Source of the DNA: Dyadobacter diqingensis
GTDB lineage: Bacteria; Bacteroidota; Bacteroidia; Cytophagales; Spirosomataceae
Assembly: GCF_024220585.1 (NCBI RefSeq)
Contig: NZ_JAMXKF010000004.1
Coordinates: 372,001 to 436,000 of the forward strand
Reading direction: 5' to 3'
Length of the DNA: 64,000 nt
Shown: one piece after another, positions 44,529 through 53,392 of the stretch
Numbering within the stretch: position 1 is the stretch's first letter
Layout of the letters: each line of letters opens with the position of its first letter
Notes under the pieces: model-generated
Told to the model about the DNA's origin: nothing
The model's input: only the letters and a program-made list of their open reading frames with translations
Database searches by the model: none
Translations under genes and position numbers: made by a program

Positions 44529-45739
44529 TGGCTAAAGCCGGACAGATAAGGATGGCTCCTCCCAAGGCTAAAGCCTTGGGTTAGTGTGGACTCAGACTCT
44601 GAGGTATGGGAGTCGAACTGTGTCGGGAGATTGGCTAAAGCCGGGGATTGGTGAGGCTACTTCTTCCCAAGGCTAAAGCCTAGGGTTAGTGTGGACTCAT
44701 ACTCTGAGTTATGGGAGTCGAACTGTCTCGGGGGATCGGCTAAAGCCGGGGACTGGTGAGGCTACTTCCCCCCAAAGGCTAAAACCTTGGGTTAGTGTGG
44801 ACTCTGGCTCTGAGTTATGGGAGTCAAACTGTGTCGGGAGATTAGCTAAAGCCGGGGACTGGTGAGGCTACTTCCTCCCGAACCCAAAGCCTTGGGTTAA
44901 TGTGGACTCAGACTATGAGTTATGGGAGTCGAACTTCCTCGGGGGATTGGCTAAAGCCGGGGACTATTGAGGCTACTTCCTCCCGAGGCTAAAGCCTTGG
45001 GTTAGTGTGGACTCAGACTCTGAGTTATGGGAGTCGAACTTCCTCGGGGGATTGGCTAAAGCCGGGGACTATTGAGGCTACTTCCTCCCGAGGCTAAAGC
45101 CTTGGGTTAGTGTGTACTCAGACTCTGAGTTATGGGAGTCGAACTGTGTCGGGAGATTGGCTAAAGCCGGGGACTGGTGAGGCTACTTCTTCCCAAGGCT
45201 AAAGCCTTGGGTTAATGTGGATTCTGGCTCTGAGTTATGGGAGTCGAAATGTCTCGAGGGATTGGCTAAAGCCGGGAACTGGTGAGGCTACTTCCTCCCG
45301 AACCCAAAGCCTTGGGTTAATGTGGACTCAGACTATGAGTTATGGGAGTCGAACTTTCTCGGGGGATTGGCTAAAGCCGGGGACTATTGAGGCTACTTCC
45401 TCCCAAGGCTAAAGCCTTGGGTTAGTGTGGACTCGGGCTCTGAGTTATGGGAGTCGAATTGTCTCGAGGGATTGGCTAAAGCCGGGGACTATTGAGGCTA
45501 CTTCCTCCCAAGGCTAAAGCCTTGGGTTAGTGTGGACTCGGGCTCTGAGTTATGGGAGTCGAATTGTCTCGAGGGCTTGGCTAAAGCCGGGAACTGGTGA
45601 GGCTACAGCCTCCCAAGGCTAAATCTTTGGGTTATGGTCGACATAGCATGTGCGGGATGTTCACTGCTCAATAGTATTAACCCAAGGCTTTAGCCTTGGG
45701 GAGTGAAGATGCCACGAGTGTCCGGCTTTAGCCATAGCC
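44529..45739. repeat. Tandem repeat array, 11 units of about 105 bp, with inverted end
   Basis: Units begin with GGCTAAAGCCGG at 44529, 44633, 44738, 44844, 44949, 45054, 45159, 45264, 45369, 45474 and 45579. Each contains the near-palindrome CCCAAGGCTAAAGCCTTGGG and the segment TTATGGGAGTCGAA. The right end (45679-45739) carries CCCAAGGCTTTAGCCTTGGG and CCGGCTTTAGCC in opposite orientation, closing the array with an inverted half unit. The unit length is a multiple of three, which leaves chance open frames (for example 45215-45412). It separates two sulfatase genes; not a CRISPR, since there are no short unique spacers. Function unknown. Confidence 0.9.
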
Positions 45740-45804
45740 AGCATCTATCAAAATTTACAGTACAAAACTCAATCGATTGACTTTAATAATAAATAGAAAG
45801 TTTC

Positions 45805-47616
45805 ATGAAAAAGTATATTGCTCTTGTTGCGTTACTACTTGTTTTTTCGACGGGCTGGGCGCAGCAGTCTGAAAAACCGAATATTCTCTGGATTGTCAGC
45901 GAAGATAATATCCCTATGCTTGGCGCTTACGGAGACACCTTTGCGACGACACCCAATCTGGATCGGTTTGCAGAACGCAGCATACTCTATGAAAATGCTT
46001 TTTCGACTGCGCCGGTTTGTGCACCATCACGGAATACGCTGATCACAGGCATGTATCCGCCGTCGCTTGGAACCGAGCATATGCGGAGTACTTATCCTGT
46101 GCCGTCGTACGTCAAGTTTTTACCAAAGTATCTGCGTGAAGCCGGATATTACACCACCAACAACGCAAAAAAAGATTACAATACAGTGGATCAGCCGGAG
46201 GCCTGGGATGAATCCAGTAACAAGGCTTCCTATAAAAACAGGAAAGCCGGACAACCGTTTTTTGCTGTTTTTAATCTGAATGTATCGCATGAAAGCTCTC
46301 TTTTTGAGCCGGTTGCAAAACTGAAACATGATCCGGAAAAGGTTTCATTACCACCGTATCATCCGGACACGCCGGAAATGAGACATGACTGGGCACAGTA
46401 TTACGACAAGATTGAAGACATGGATGCCCAGTTTGGGAAACTTATCGAGGAGCTTCATCAGGCAGGACTTTCTGAAAATACGATTGTTTTTTATTACGGC
46501 GACAACGGTGGTGTACTGGCCAGGAGCAAACGATTCATGTATGAGTCGGGATTGCATGTACCATTGATCGTCCATTTGCCGAAGAAGTATGAACATCTCG
46601 CGAACACAAAGCAGGGCACTAAAACAGATCGCCTTGTGACTTTCCTTGATTTTGCCCCAACAATACTAAGTCTGGTTGGGATAAAAATTCCGGAATACAT
46701 GCAAGGAGAAGCATTTCTGGGTGCAGAGCAAAAAACGGAACATCAATATGTTTACGGTTTTAGAGGCCGTATGGACGAGCGTATTGACTTTTCACGGGCG
46801 GTGCGCGACAAGAGATTCAGGTACATCCGTAATTATCTGCCGCACAGAATCTACGGACAGTATCTCGAATATCTTTGGCGCGCGCCATCCGTGCAAACGT
46901 GGCAAGACGAATTTAAGGCAGGAAAGCTAAACGCCATCCAGTCGAAATTCTGGCAGGAAAAACCGGCTGAAGAGTTGTTTGACGTGCTCGCAGACCCGCA
47001 CAATGTGAAAAATCTTGCGGACGATCCCAAGCACGCTTCGGATTTGATCAGGCTTCGTAAAGCGAACAAGGATTGGCTGGTCAAATCGCAGGATGTCGGC
47101 TTTATTCCCGAAGCGATTTTGTCTGATATTGCCGCCAATATTCCCTTACGTGATTACGCTGTAAGTGAAAAATATAATCTTAAACGTATTCAGGAAACGG
47201 CTGACTGGGCATCATTCCGCAAGACGAGTTATACTGGCGAGCTGATTAAAAGACTATCCGATACAGACCCCACGGTACGTTATTGGGCTGCCACGGGACT
47301 GTTGATCTTGAAGGCAAAATCAGGTAAAGCAGGTTTAACTTCGGCAGTTAAAGATACTGAACCTGCAGTACGTATTGCAGCTGCCGAGGCCCTGTATCAA
47401 ATCGGCGAAAAGGAACTTGCGATCAGCACATTAACTGAGGCACTGCAAGTGAAAAATATAGTCGCACGGGTGCAGGCGTTAAATGCATTGAGCAATATTG
47501 GTGCAGACGCAGCACCTGCGCTTGACAATGCAAAAGCACTGATAAAAACAGAGCCGGGCATGTTTGATTATGATTCAAGAGCGGCTAAGGACTTTGTAAG
47601 CAGATTTGGGAAATAG
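45805..47616 (+). CDS. Secreted sulfatase with C-terminal HEAT-repeat domain
   Basis: A 603-residue exported protein. The signal peptide ends GWAQ; the sulfatase part resembles heparan N-sulfatase-like enzymes, with SEDN (D34, N35) at the metal site, C72 in CAPSR for formylglycine and YYGDNGGV. After about residue 470 there are three or four HEAT-like units (IKRLSDTDPTVRYWAATGLL, VKDTEPAVRIAAAEALYQIG, LQVKNIVARVQALNALSNIG). Such a fusion suggests docking to a partner or polymer. Nine Met make it less sulfur-poor than its neighbours. It follows the tandem array, with no clear promoter of its own; read-through from the SusC operon is possible. Confidence 0.9.
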   Translation: MKKYIALVALLLVFSTGWAQQSEKPNILWIVSEDNIPMLGAYGDTFATTPNLDRFAERSILYENAFSTAPVCAPSRNTLITGMYPPSLGTEHMRSTYPVPSYVKFLPKYLREAGYYTTNNAKKDYNTVDQPEAWDESSNKASYKNRKAGQPFFAVFNLNVSHESSLFEPVAKLKHDPEKVSLPPYHPDTPEMRHDWAQYYDKIEDMDAQFGKLIEELHQAGLSENTIVFYYGDNGGVLARSKRFMYESGLHVPLIVHLPKKYEHLANTKQGTKTDRLVTFLDFAPTILSLVGIKIPEYMQGEAFLGAEQKTEHQYVYGFRGRMDERIDFSRAVRDKRFRYIRNYLPHRIYGQYLEYLWRAPSVQTWQDEFKAGKLNAIQSKFWQEKPAEELFDVLADPHNVKNLADDPKHASDLIRLRKANKDWLVKSQDVGFIPEAILSDIAANIPLRDYAVSEKYNLKRIQETADWASFRKTSYTGELIKRLSDTDPTVRYWAATGLLILKAKSGKAGLTSAVKDTEPAVRIAAAEALYQIGEKELAISTLTEALQVKNIVARVQALNALSNIGADAAPALDNAKALIKTEPGMFDYDSRAAKDFVSRFGK

Positions 47617-47623
47617 ATTTAGC

Positions 47624-48208
47624 TCAACCTCCATACCGGTAATGCCCGATAATTTTGTAAGAAAACAAACAGTCGGCCAAAACCTGGCCGCCGCCGATGT
47701 TATGTACGATCAAGTTGCGCCTGCCATCGAAGGATTTTCTGTTAACGACGATGCCTATATGCGTGATACCACCTCTTAAATTCCAACAAACAATATCACC
47801 CGGTTGATAGTCCGACGGAGTTTGTGAAGTAGATAGCGTGGTGCCATGCCTCGAAAAGAACTTCATCAGGTTGGGGACGCGACGGTGATCAATATTTTTA
47901 TCGGTAGATTTCATTCCCCAATTTCGAGGATAACTGGAAAAGTTCTTTTTCATATCCTCATGGACTTCTTTCTGCAAATCGATACCCATTTTTCGGTAAG
48001 CGCGCACGACCACATCCGTACATACGCCCCGGTCAGCAGGAGGGTCGCCGTTTGGATAACTAAGTGCAAAATACTTCGGATCGTATTTGACATAACTTCT
48101 GGTGAGTGTGATGGCGGCCTCCGAGAGCCGCATCGGAAACGGTATTTCAGCTGCCAACTTAATGACCAGCAAAAAACATATCACAGTGTGAAGAATCCGT
48201 TTATGCAT
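47624..48208 (-). CDS. DUF1287 family protein (NlpC/P60-like fold)
   Basis: A 194-residue exported protein with a signal-like N-terminus. DRGVCTDVVVRAYRKMGID and GDIVCWNLRGGITHIGIVVN hold the Cys and His of an NlpC/P60-type papain-like site (the Cys in GVCTD and the His in THIGI), as in DUF1287. The substrate is probably a peptide or amide in the cell envelope. It is convergent with the HEAT-sulfatase, 8 bp apart, and marks a break in the sulfur island. Confidence 0.85.
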   Translation of the reverse strand: MHKRILHTVICFLLVIKLAAEIPFPMRLSEAAITLTRSYVKYDPKYFALSYPNGDPPADRGVCTDVVVRAYRKMGIDLQKEVHEDMKKNFSSYPRNWGMKSTDKNIDHRRVPNLMKFFSRHGTTLSTSQTPSDYQPGDIVCWNLRGGITHIGIVVNRKSFDGRRNLIVHNIGGGQVLADCLFSYKIIGHYRYGG

Positions 48209-48430
48209 AAGAATCGTGAAATATCATGGCTTTTTACGATTAACGAAACTATTAGTTGGAAAGATGTTAAGATGAATGTTTTTATTTGATGGGGGGGAAA
48301 GGCTGAGGGAAATAGCTCGTAATTTGAGATAAGGTTTTATTAAAGTAGAATTATGGATGTGGTTTCTTTATCCAGAACATTCTCCGAGATCGCGCAAACT
48401 TTTTAATACTTACCCTCTAAAACATACAGA

Positions 48431-49021
48431 ATGAAATTATTTTTACAACTTAGACATTGGCAGCTTTTCGGGCTACTTTGTGGGCTTCCGGTCGTTTTCC
48501 AGTTTTTGGGGAATGATATTCTAATCAACAATGCAGGTTCTCCCTTGTTGATTTGGTTCTTTGCTGTAATGATGTTGGGCATAACCATTGTATATTTTGG
48601 CTGGTTCTATGCGATCGGGACCTGGTTGTACAAAAGGTTGCCCGTTAAGTCTGGACTCAAACTAAATCGGTTCAAATTTGCTATTTTCTTTCCGGTAGGA
48701 TATATAGCGGTCGCATTGTTTCTGGTCAGAGAAGCGATGATAAATGTCTCGTCGGGAGCTCAACTGGGAGCCGGAATGTTCATTGTCATCCTACCGGTTC
48801 ACCTGTTTTCTATGGCTTGTATGTTGTATGCTTTACGATTTAATGCAAAAGCTTTAAAATCGGTAGAAAGTAGGGAGCCAGTGAAGTTTTCCAACTATGC
48901 CGGGGAGTTCTTTTTATTATGGTTTTTCCCGTTTGGAATCTGGCTTATTCAACCGAGGATTAATAAATTATTTAATGATTCGCTGACGGAAGGGAATGAC
49001 CTGGCGGTTTCGGACTTATAG
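48431..49021 (+). CDS. Multi-helix membrane protein of unknown function
   Basis: A 196-residue protein with about five hydrophobic segments (GLLCGLPVVFQFL, LIWFFAVMMLGITIVYFGWF, FAIFFPVGYIAVALFLV, GMFIVILPVHLFSMACMLYAL and FFLLWFFPFGIWLI). The last one with GIWLIQPRINK is shared by a set of small Bacteroidota membrane proteins of unknown function. It is preceded by an AT-rich intergenic stretch with a G-run; I do not recognise a motif that gives a function. Confidence 0.7.
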   Translation: MKLFLQLRHWQLFGLLCGLPVVFQFLGNDILINNAGSPLLIWFFAVMMLGITIVYFGWFYAIGTWLYKRLPVKSGLKLNRFKFAIFFPVGYIAVALFLVREAMINVSSGAQLGAGMFIVILPVHLFSMACMLYALRFNAKALKSVESREPVKFSNYAGEFFLLWFFPFGIWLIQPRINKLFNDSLTEGNDLAVSDL

Positions 49022-49174
49022 CATTCTCGGAGGTTAATCGATTATATACAACTATTTTCCAGACAGATGTGTATTTAATCTGTCCAAGCCAACGGCACTT
49101 CAATATACTATTTTAATTACTAACTTTATTTTCGTCTACGATCAAATAGTTGACCAACTTGTTAGAACAAAACG

Positions 49175-49654
49175 ATGGCGTTAATGGCAAATAACTCAAA
49201 CTGTGTGGAAGCGCAAATGTTGATCAGGAAACCTGTGGCGGATGTTTTTGAGGCATTTATTGATCCGACGATAACGAGACATTTTTGGTTTACGAAGGGG
49301 AGCGATAAACTTTTGGCTGGTAAAACGGTCATCTGGGAATGGGAAATGTATAATGTTTCCGCCAAAGTCCTTGTACTTGACATTTTACCGAATGAAAAAA
49401 TTGCCATTGAGTGGGGAGATCCGGCTACCAAAGTCGATTTCGAATTCAGGACATTAAGTGACGGAAATACCTATGTCACAATCAAAAACTATGGATTTGA
49501 TAAAACCGGTGACGCGCTTTTAGATGTTATTAAAGACTCAACCGGCGGATTTACAACTGTGTTGGACGGGTTAAAGGCTTATCTCGAACACGGCATAAAT
49601 CTTAATCTTATAGCCGATAAGTTTCCGAAAGAGGCCATTCAGCATGGTAACTAA
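49175..49654 (+). CDS. SRPBCC/AHSA1-type protein
   Basis: A 159-residue soluble protein with the helix-grip fold of the activator-of-Hsp90-like (SRPBCC) group: MLIRKPVADVFEAFIDPTI, TRHFWFTKGSDKLLAGKTVIWEW, IEWGDPATKVDFEF and GFTTVLDGLKAYLEHG. Such proteins bind small hydrophobic ligands; cellular roles are mostly unknown. The start could also be the Met three codons on. It lies 23 bp upstream of a DUF1801 gene, probably one transcript. Confidence 0.85.
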   Translation: MALMANNSNCVEAQMLIRKPVADVFEAFIDPTITRHFWFTKGSDKLLAGKTVIWEWEMYNVSAKVLVLDILPNEKIAIEWGDPATKVDFEFRTLSDGNTYVTIKNYGFDKTGDALLDVIKDSTGGFTTVLDGLKAYLEHGINLNLIADKFPKEAIQHGN

Positions 49655-49676
49655 AACATTCTTTGAAAAATAAGGT

Positions 49677-50096
49677 ATGGCAAAAAATAAAACTACCGAG
49701 ACTGAAAATAGTGTGGACGCCTATCTCCAGGCAATTCCGGACGAAAAAAAGCGTAAAGACTGTACCTTTATTGTTGACCTGATTCATCAGGAAACCGGGC
49801 TTAAACCCAAAATGTGGGGTACAGGCATCGTTGGTTTTGGTAGTTATCATTATAAATATGATAGTGGCCACGAAGGTGATGCGCCGCTGATTGGGCTGGC
49901 TGCCAGAGTAAATGCCATCACGTTGTATATCAGTACTGAATTTGAGGATAGACAGGAATTACTGGCAAAGTTCGGCAAATACAAAATGTCGAAAGCTTGT
50001 ATTTACATCAAAAAAATTGAGGATATCGATATTGAAATCCTGCGAAAAATGATAAACAATTCTCTTGCCTATATGCGTAGTAACTACCTGAACTAG
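49677..50096 (+). CDS. DUF1801 protein
   Basis: A 139-residue protein: VDAYLQAIPDEKKRKDCTFI, WGTGIVGFGSYHYKY and the end KIEDIDIEILRKMINNSLAYM are typical of DUF1801, third member in the window but more distant from the two at 24.9-25.6 kb. Paired with the AHSA1-like gene; such pairs are common in Bacteroidota. Function unproven. Confidence 0.85.
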   Translation: MAKNKTTETENSVDAYLQAIPDEKKRKDCTFIVDLIHQETGLKPKMWGTGIVGFGSYHYKYDSGHEGDAPLIGLAARVNAITLYISTEFEDRQELLAKFGKYKMSKACIYIKKIEDIDIEILRKMINNSLAYMRSNYLN

Positions 50097-50208
50097 TTAT
50101 CGCAAAGCCGTTTGGGAATTCATGCGTCGTCGCGATTCGGCACCTTGCCTGAAAAACTTCAGGCCATTCTGGTAATCTTTTTTGAAGTTTTGATTTTAAT
50201 TAACTTAC

Positions 50209-50240
50209 TTTGTCTATAATACTTATAGGCTATATCTTTT
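50209..50240 (+). promoter_or_regulatory. Sulfur-island promoter/operator 3 (rhodanese-thioredoxin)
   Basis: TTTG at 50209-50212, palindrome GTCTATAATACTTATAGGC at 50212-50230 (one mismatch in 8-bp arms), and -7 box TATCTTTT at 50233-50240; ACCACC at 50247. Unlike the other three, the 330-nt leader to the next gene holds no short ORF ending in Cys codons that I can find. Confidence 0.75.
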
Positions 50241-50567
50241 CTGCCAACCACCGGCAAAAGAATCAGTAGGAATATCCCACCGTGACAGGTGTGATTTATT
50301 CTTGATGTTCAAAATTTTCCCTGCAACTGGAATGGTGGTAACGATCCAATCAATTTATGTTCCCAAAACTGAATTTCTGATCAGGAATTTGGCTGTTTGG
50401 AACGTCCGGATTTTTAGTTTTAGATCTCCATTGTAGTTGCAAGATGTTGATAACCTGATTGTTTATGCTGTGATTTTGGAGAAAGATCAATAAGCGGAAA
50501 ATATTCAGGTGTAGCCAGTCTGACCTATAAATTAAAACCTTTTTACAATAACTGTTCAAACCATTTT

Positions 50568-51293
50568 ATGATGAAAAACCTAAGATTACCCGGCTTATTA
50601 CTTATTGCATTGTTTTTATACACAGCCGTTTCTGCGCAAACGAAGCAGAAACGAGACTTGCTGACTTTCGAACAATTTGAAGAAAAACTTAAAGCGGCAG
50701 GTAAAAACGCTCAGATTCTGGATGCACGTTTGCCGGAAGAATATGTACAAAATCATTTGGAAGGAGCTGTGAGTTTTAACATCGCAAACAAGGCCGATTT
50801 TGAAAAGGAGAGTGCAAAACTGGATAAGAACAAGCCTGTTTTTATTTATTCCATCGGCAACGGCAGGAGCGGAGTTCTTGCAAAAGACCTGAAAAATGCG
50901 GGTTTCCAGGATGTTACTGAAATTCCTGGCGGATTAAGTAAATGGATCGGGTTGGGCAGGCCGGTTATTTCGACAGTAGGCAAGGGTTTGTCAAAAGATG
51001 AATACACTGCTTCGCTAAAAAGCGACAAGCTGGTGTTGGTGGATTTTGGATCAAGATATTGCCCGGGTTGTAAAAAACTCGCTCCAACGATCGATTCTCT
51101 TAAAACGGAACAGGCTGGTATCCTCAAAGTGATCAATATTGAGGCTTATGAGAATAAGAATCTGGTGAAGGAATTGGGCGTTGTAGGCCTGCCTACATTG
51201 GTACTTTATAAAAATAATGAGGTGATCTGGAAGAAGACCGGAAGTGCCTCCAAAGCAGAAATAGAAAAAATACTGGCAGGGCAGACGCTTTGA
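50568..51293 (+). CDS. Exported rhodanese-thioredoxin fusion, rhodanese Cys replaced
   Basis: A 241-residue periplasmic protein. A signal peptide ends VSAQ. The N-terminal rhodanese domain (about 28-135; ILDARLPEEYVQNHLEGAV, EIPGGLSKWIGLGRPV) has S95 where catalysis needs Cys, in the loop YSIGNGRS, so it is probably binding-only. The C-terminal thioredoxin domain (about 140-241) has an intact C165-P-G-C168 in SRYCPGCKKL. It likely passes electrons to an oxidised thiol or persulfide outside the cytoplasm. The only Cys residues are those of CPGC and there is no Met beyond the start MM. Controlled by promoter/operator 3 and followed by a sulfatase. Confidence 0.88.
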   Translation: MMKNLRLPGLLLIALFLYTAVSAQTKQKRDLLTFEQFEEKLKAAGKNAQILDARLPEEYVQNHLEGAVSFNIANKADFEKESAKLDKNKPVFIYSIGNGRSGVLAKDLKNAGFQDVTEIPGGLSKWIGLGRPVISTVGKGLSKDEYTASLKSDKLVLVDFGSRYCPGCKKLAPTIDSLKTEQAGILKVINIEAYENKNLVKELGVVGLPTLVLYKNNEVIWKKTGSASKAEIEKILAGQTL

Positions 51294-51440
51294 GAAACGG
51301 TAAAAGATTAATGTTTTCAGGGAATAAGACAGAGAAATTCGGACACTCGACAGGACTGATCAAACAATTCCTGTTTATGAGTAAAATCCTGATTGTCTGT
51401 CTTTTCCTTTATCAAGGTATTTGATTTAGTCGCGTAACAG

Positions 51441-52976
51441 ATGGTTCATAAATATTCATCGCTCATTTTTACGATGCTCATGATTGTCATGACGTTAACT
51501 GTCGCTTTCTCGTTCAGGAAAGACAGACAGAAAAATGATCGTTCTCAACAAAAGTCGCAACCCAATATTGTCTATATTCTTGCGGACGATATGGGATATG
51601 GTGACATCAGATATCTCAATAACAAATCTCAGATTGAAACGCCAAATCTGGATAAACTTGGCAGGGAAGGCATTGTTTTTACGGACGCACATTCCGGCTC
51701 AGCGGTGTGTTCCCCGACCCGCTATGGAATTTTGACGGGCCGTTATGCCTTTCGTTCACGATTAAAAAAGGGTGTCCTTGGTGGATATTCTCCGATGCTC
51801 ATCGAACCTGACCGATTTACGGTGGCTGATCTTTTAAAGAAGGCAGGTTATCAGACGGCAGTAATCGGGAAGTGGCACCTGGGCCTGGATTGGACGCCGG
51901 CAGATCCATCCAGAAAGGTTGATGCAGCCGTTTATGACGACTGGACAACCACTGAAAATCTGGACATAGCCAAAGGTGTGGTAAAAGGCCCTAATGATCT
52001 CGGTTTTGATTACAGCTACATCATTCCCTCATCTCTGGACATTCCGCCTTATATTTATCTTGAAAACGGTAAGCCGGTTGATAGTAAAATCACGAACATC
52101 ACCGGAAATAAAACACCGAGAGGAGTCTTTTGGCGTGATGGAAATGGATCTGAAAGTTTTAAGATTGAAAAGTCGCTTGATATTTTCGGGCAGAAAGCAA
52201 AAGCGTTTCTTGCAGATAGCAGGAAAACCTCGGGGAAACCTTTTTTCCTGTATCTCCCGTTAAGCAGTCCGCATACACCCTGGTTGCCGTCTGACAAGTT
52301 TAAAGGCAAGTCCAAAGCCGGGTTGTATGGAGATTTTGTATCGCATACCGATGCAGTTGTGGGAGAAGTTATTAAGACTTTGGATAGCCTGGGTTTGGGA
52401 GAAAATACGCTCGTTATCTTCACTTCTGATAACGGAGCCGACTGGAAGCCTGGCGACAAACAGTTATATCCTGCTCACCAGGCCAACTATATTTTCCGTG
52501 GGCAAAAGTCGGATATCTGGGAGGGAGGCCATCACGTTCCATTTATAGCAAGATGGCCGAAGGTGATTTCAAAAGGCAGCAAATCGGCACAAACAATATG
52601 TTTAACCGATCTGCTGGCCACGACGGCAGCTATTACCAATCAGAAATTACCAGATACGGCTGCTCAGGACAGTTTTGACTTCTACGCCGTCCTTAAAAAT
52701 CCAAAAGAGCAGAAAACGGTAAGGGAAAGCATCATCCATCATTCGATCGAAGGAATGTTCGCCATACGAAGAGGGAAATGGAAGTTTATTGACGGAAAGG
52801 GTAGCGGAGGCTGGTCTTCAAAGGGTGATGCGACGGATCCTGCCGGGCAACTCTATGATTTGGAAGCTGACCCAGAGGAATCAAAAAATGTTTATGATCA
52901 AAACACCAGTATTGTCGAAGAATTAAAGGGCTTATTAGAAAAGCAGAAAAACCAGGGTTTTAGCCGGCGTTTGTGA
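51441..52976 (+). CDS. Secreted arylsulfatase A-type sulfatase
   Basis: A 511-residue sulfatase with an N-terminal signal or anchor helix (about 8-25). Metal pair D49-D50 (ILADDMGYGD), C90 in CSPTR for formylglycine, IGKWHLGLD and FTSDNGADW. It has the layout of the arylsulfatase A/GALNS-like group, with the insertion PLSSPHTPWLPS. The mature part has two Cys and three Met in about 485 residues. It follows the rhodanese-thioredoxin gene by 147 bp and may share its promoter. Confidence 0.92.
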   Translation: MVHKYSSLIFTMLMIVMTLTVAFSFRKDRQKNDRSQQKSQPNIVYILADDMGYGDIRYLNNKSQIETPNLDKLGREGIVFTDAHSGSAVCSPTRYGILTGRYAFRSRLKKGVLGGYSPMLIEPDRFTVADLLKKAGYQTAVIGKWHLGLDWTPADPSRKVDAAVYDDWTTTENLDIAKGVVKGPNDLGFDYSYIIPSSLDIPPYIYLENGKPVDSKITNITGNKTPRGVFWRDGNGSESFKIEKSLDIFGQKAKAFLADSRKTSGKPFFLYLPLSSPHTPWLPSDKFKGKSKAGLYGDFVSHTDAVVGEVIKTLDSLGLGENTLVIFTSDNGADWKPGDKQLYPAHQANYIFRGQKSDIWEGGHHVPFIARWPKVISKGSKSAQTICLTDLLATTAAITNQKLPDTAAQDSFDFYAVLKNPKEQKTVRESIIHHSIEGMFAIRRGKWKFIDGKGSGGWSSKGDATDPAGQLYDLEADPEESKNVYDQNTSIVEELKGLLEKQKNQGFSRRL

Positions 52977-53050
52977 ACTATGGTGCACAATGGGTATTTT
53001 CATTTGCTTTGAATCAGGTTGTTGGTTTAGTTACTAGTTCGAGTTTTTTT

Positions 53051-53202
53051 AGCCGATTTATCGGCATCCTGTTTATAGCTTGGAAATTGTCTTCTTGCTG
53101 GTTTGGCTCCGTAGGAACCTCCTTCACTTTCCGGCAACTCCTACGGAGTCCGGATTTTCTCGGTCTCGAATTTTGCTATAAACAGGAATGCCCGATGGGC
53201 AT
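53051..53202. repeat. Nested palindromic intergenic element
   Basis: TCCTGTTTATAGC (53067-53079) pairs exactly with GCTATAAACAGGA (53175-53187); inside, CTCCGTAGGA (53107-53116) pairs with TCCTACGGAG (53139-53148). The outer ends are GCCGA/TCGGC (53052-53064) and ATGCCC/GGGCAT (53188-53202). The whole is a roughly 150-bp inverted element, MITE- or REP-like, in the gap before promoter 4. It may also act as a transcription barrier. Confidence 0.7.
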
Positions 53203-53314
53203 TACATTCGATTTGGGCCTGAACCCGATTTTACCAAAGCATTCTCGCAAGAAAACTGCCCATAAAGCCAAAAAAACAAGAAATCTCTTGGTATTGTATT
53301 TTTATTAAACTTAC

Positions 53315-53347
53315 TTTGTCTATCAATAAAGTAGGGTATTGTATTTT
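53315..53347 (+). promoter_or_regulatory. Sulfur-island promoter/operator 4
   Basis: TTTG at 53315-53318, degenerate palindrome GTCTATCAATAAAGTAGGG at 53318-53336 (left arm kept, right arm weaker), and -7-like TGTATTTT at 53340-53347; AACCACCA at 53353. Confidence 0.7.
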
Positions 53348-53392
53348 CCTTTAACCACCACTGGAAAAAACAACCGTAATTTCGTTTAACCT

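Noticed and set aside
45215..45412. 65-codon open frame inside the tandem array
   Set aside because: The 105-bp unit is a multiple of three, so open frames arise by repetition; other units carry stops, and there is no promoter or signal.
44529..45739. CRISPR-like regular repeats
   Set aside because: Units of 105 bp are similar over their whole length, with no short repeats separated by unique spacers and no cas genes.
50240..50567. Possible Cys leader ORF after promoter/operator 3
   Set aside because: All frames were read; a GTG frame ends after seven codons without Cys, and the one ATG frame of 43 codons has no Cys. A TGT-TGA occurs but has no start codon upstream before a stop.
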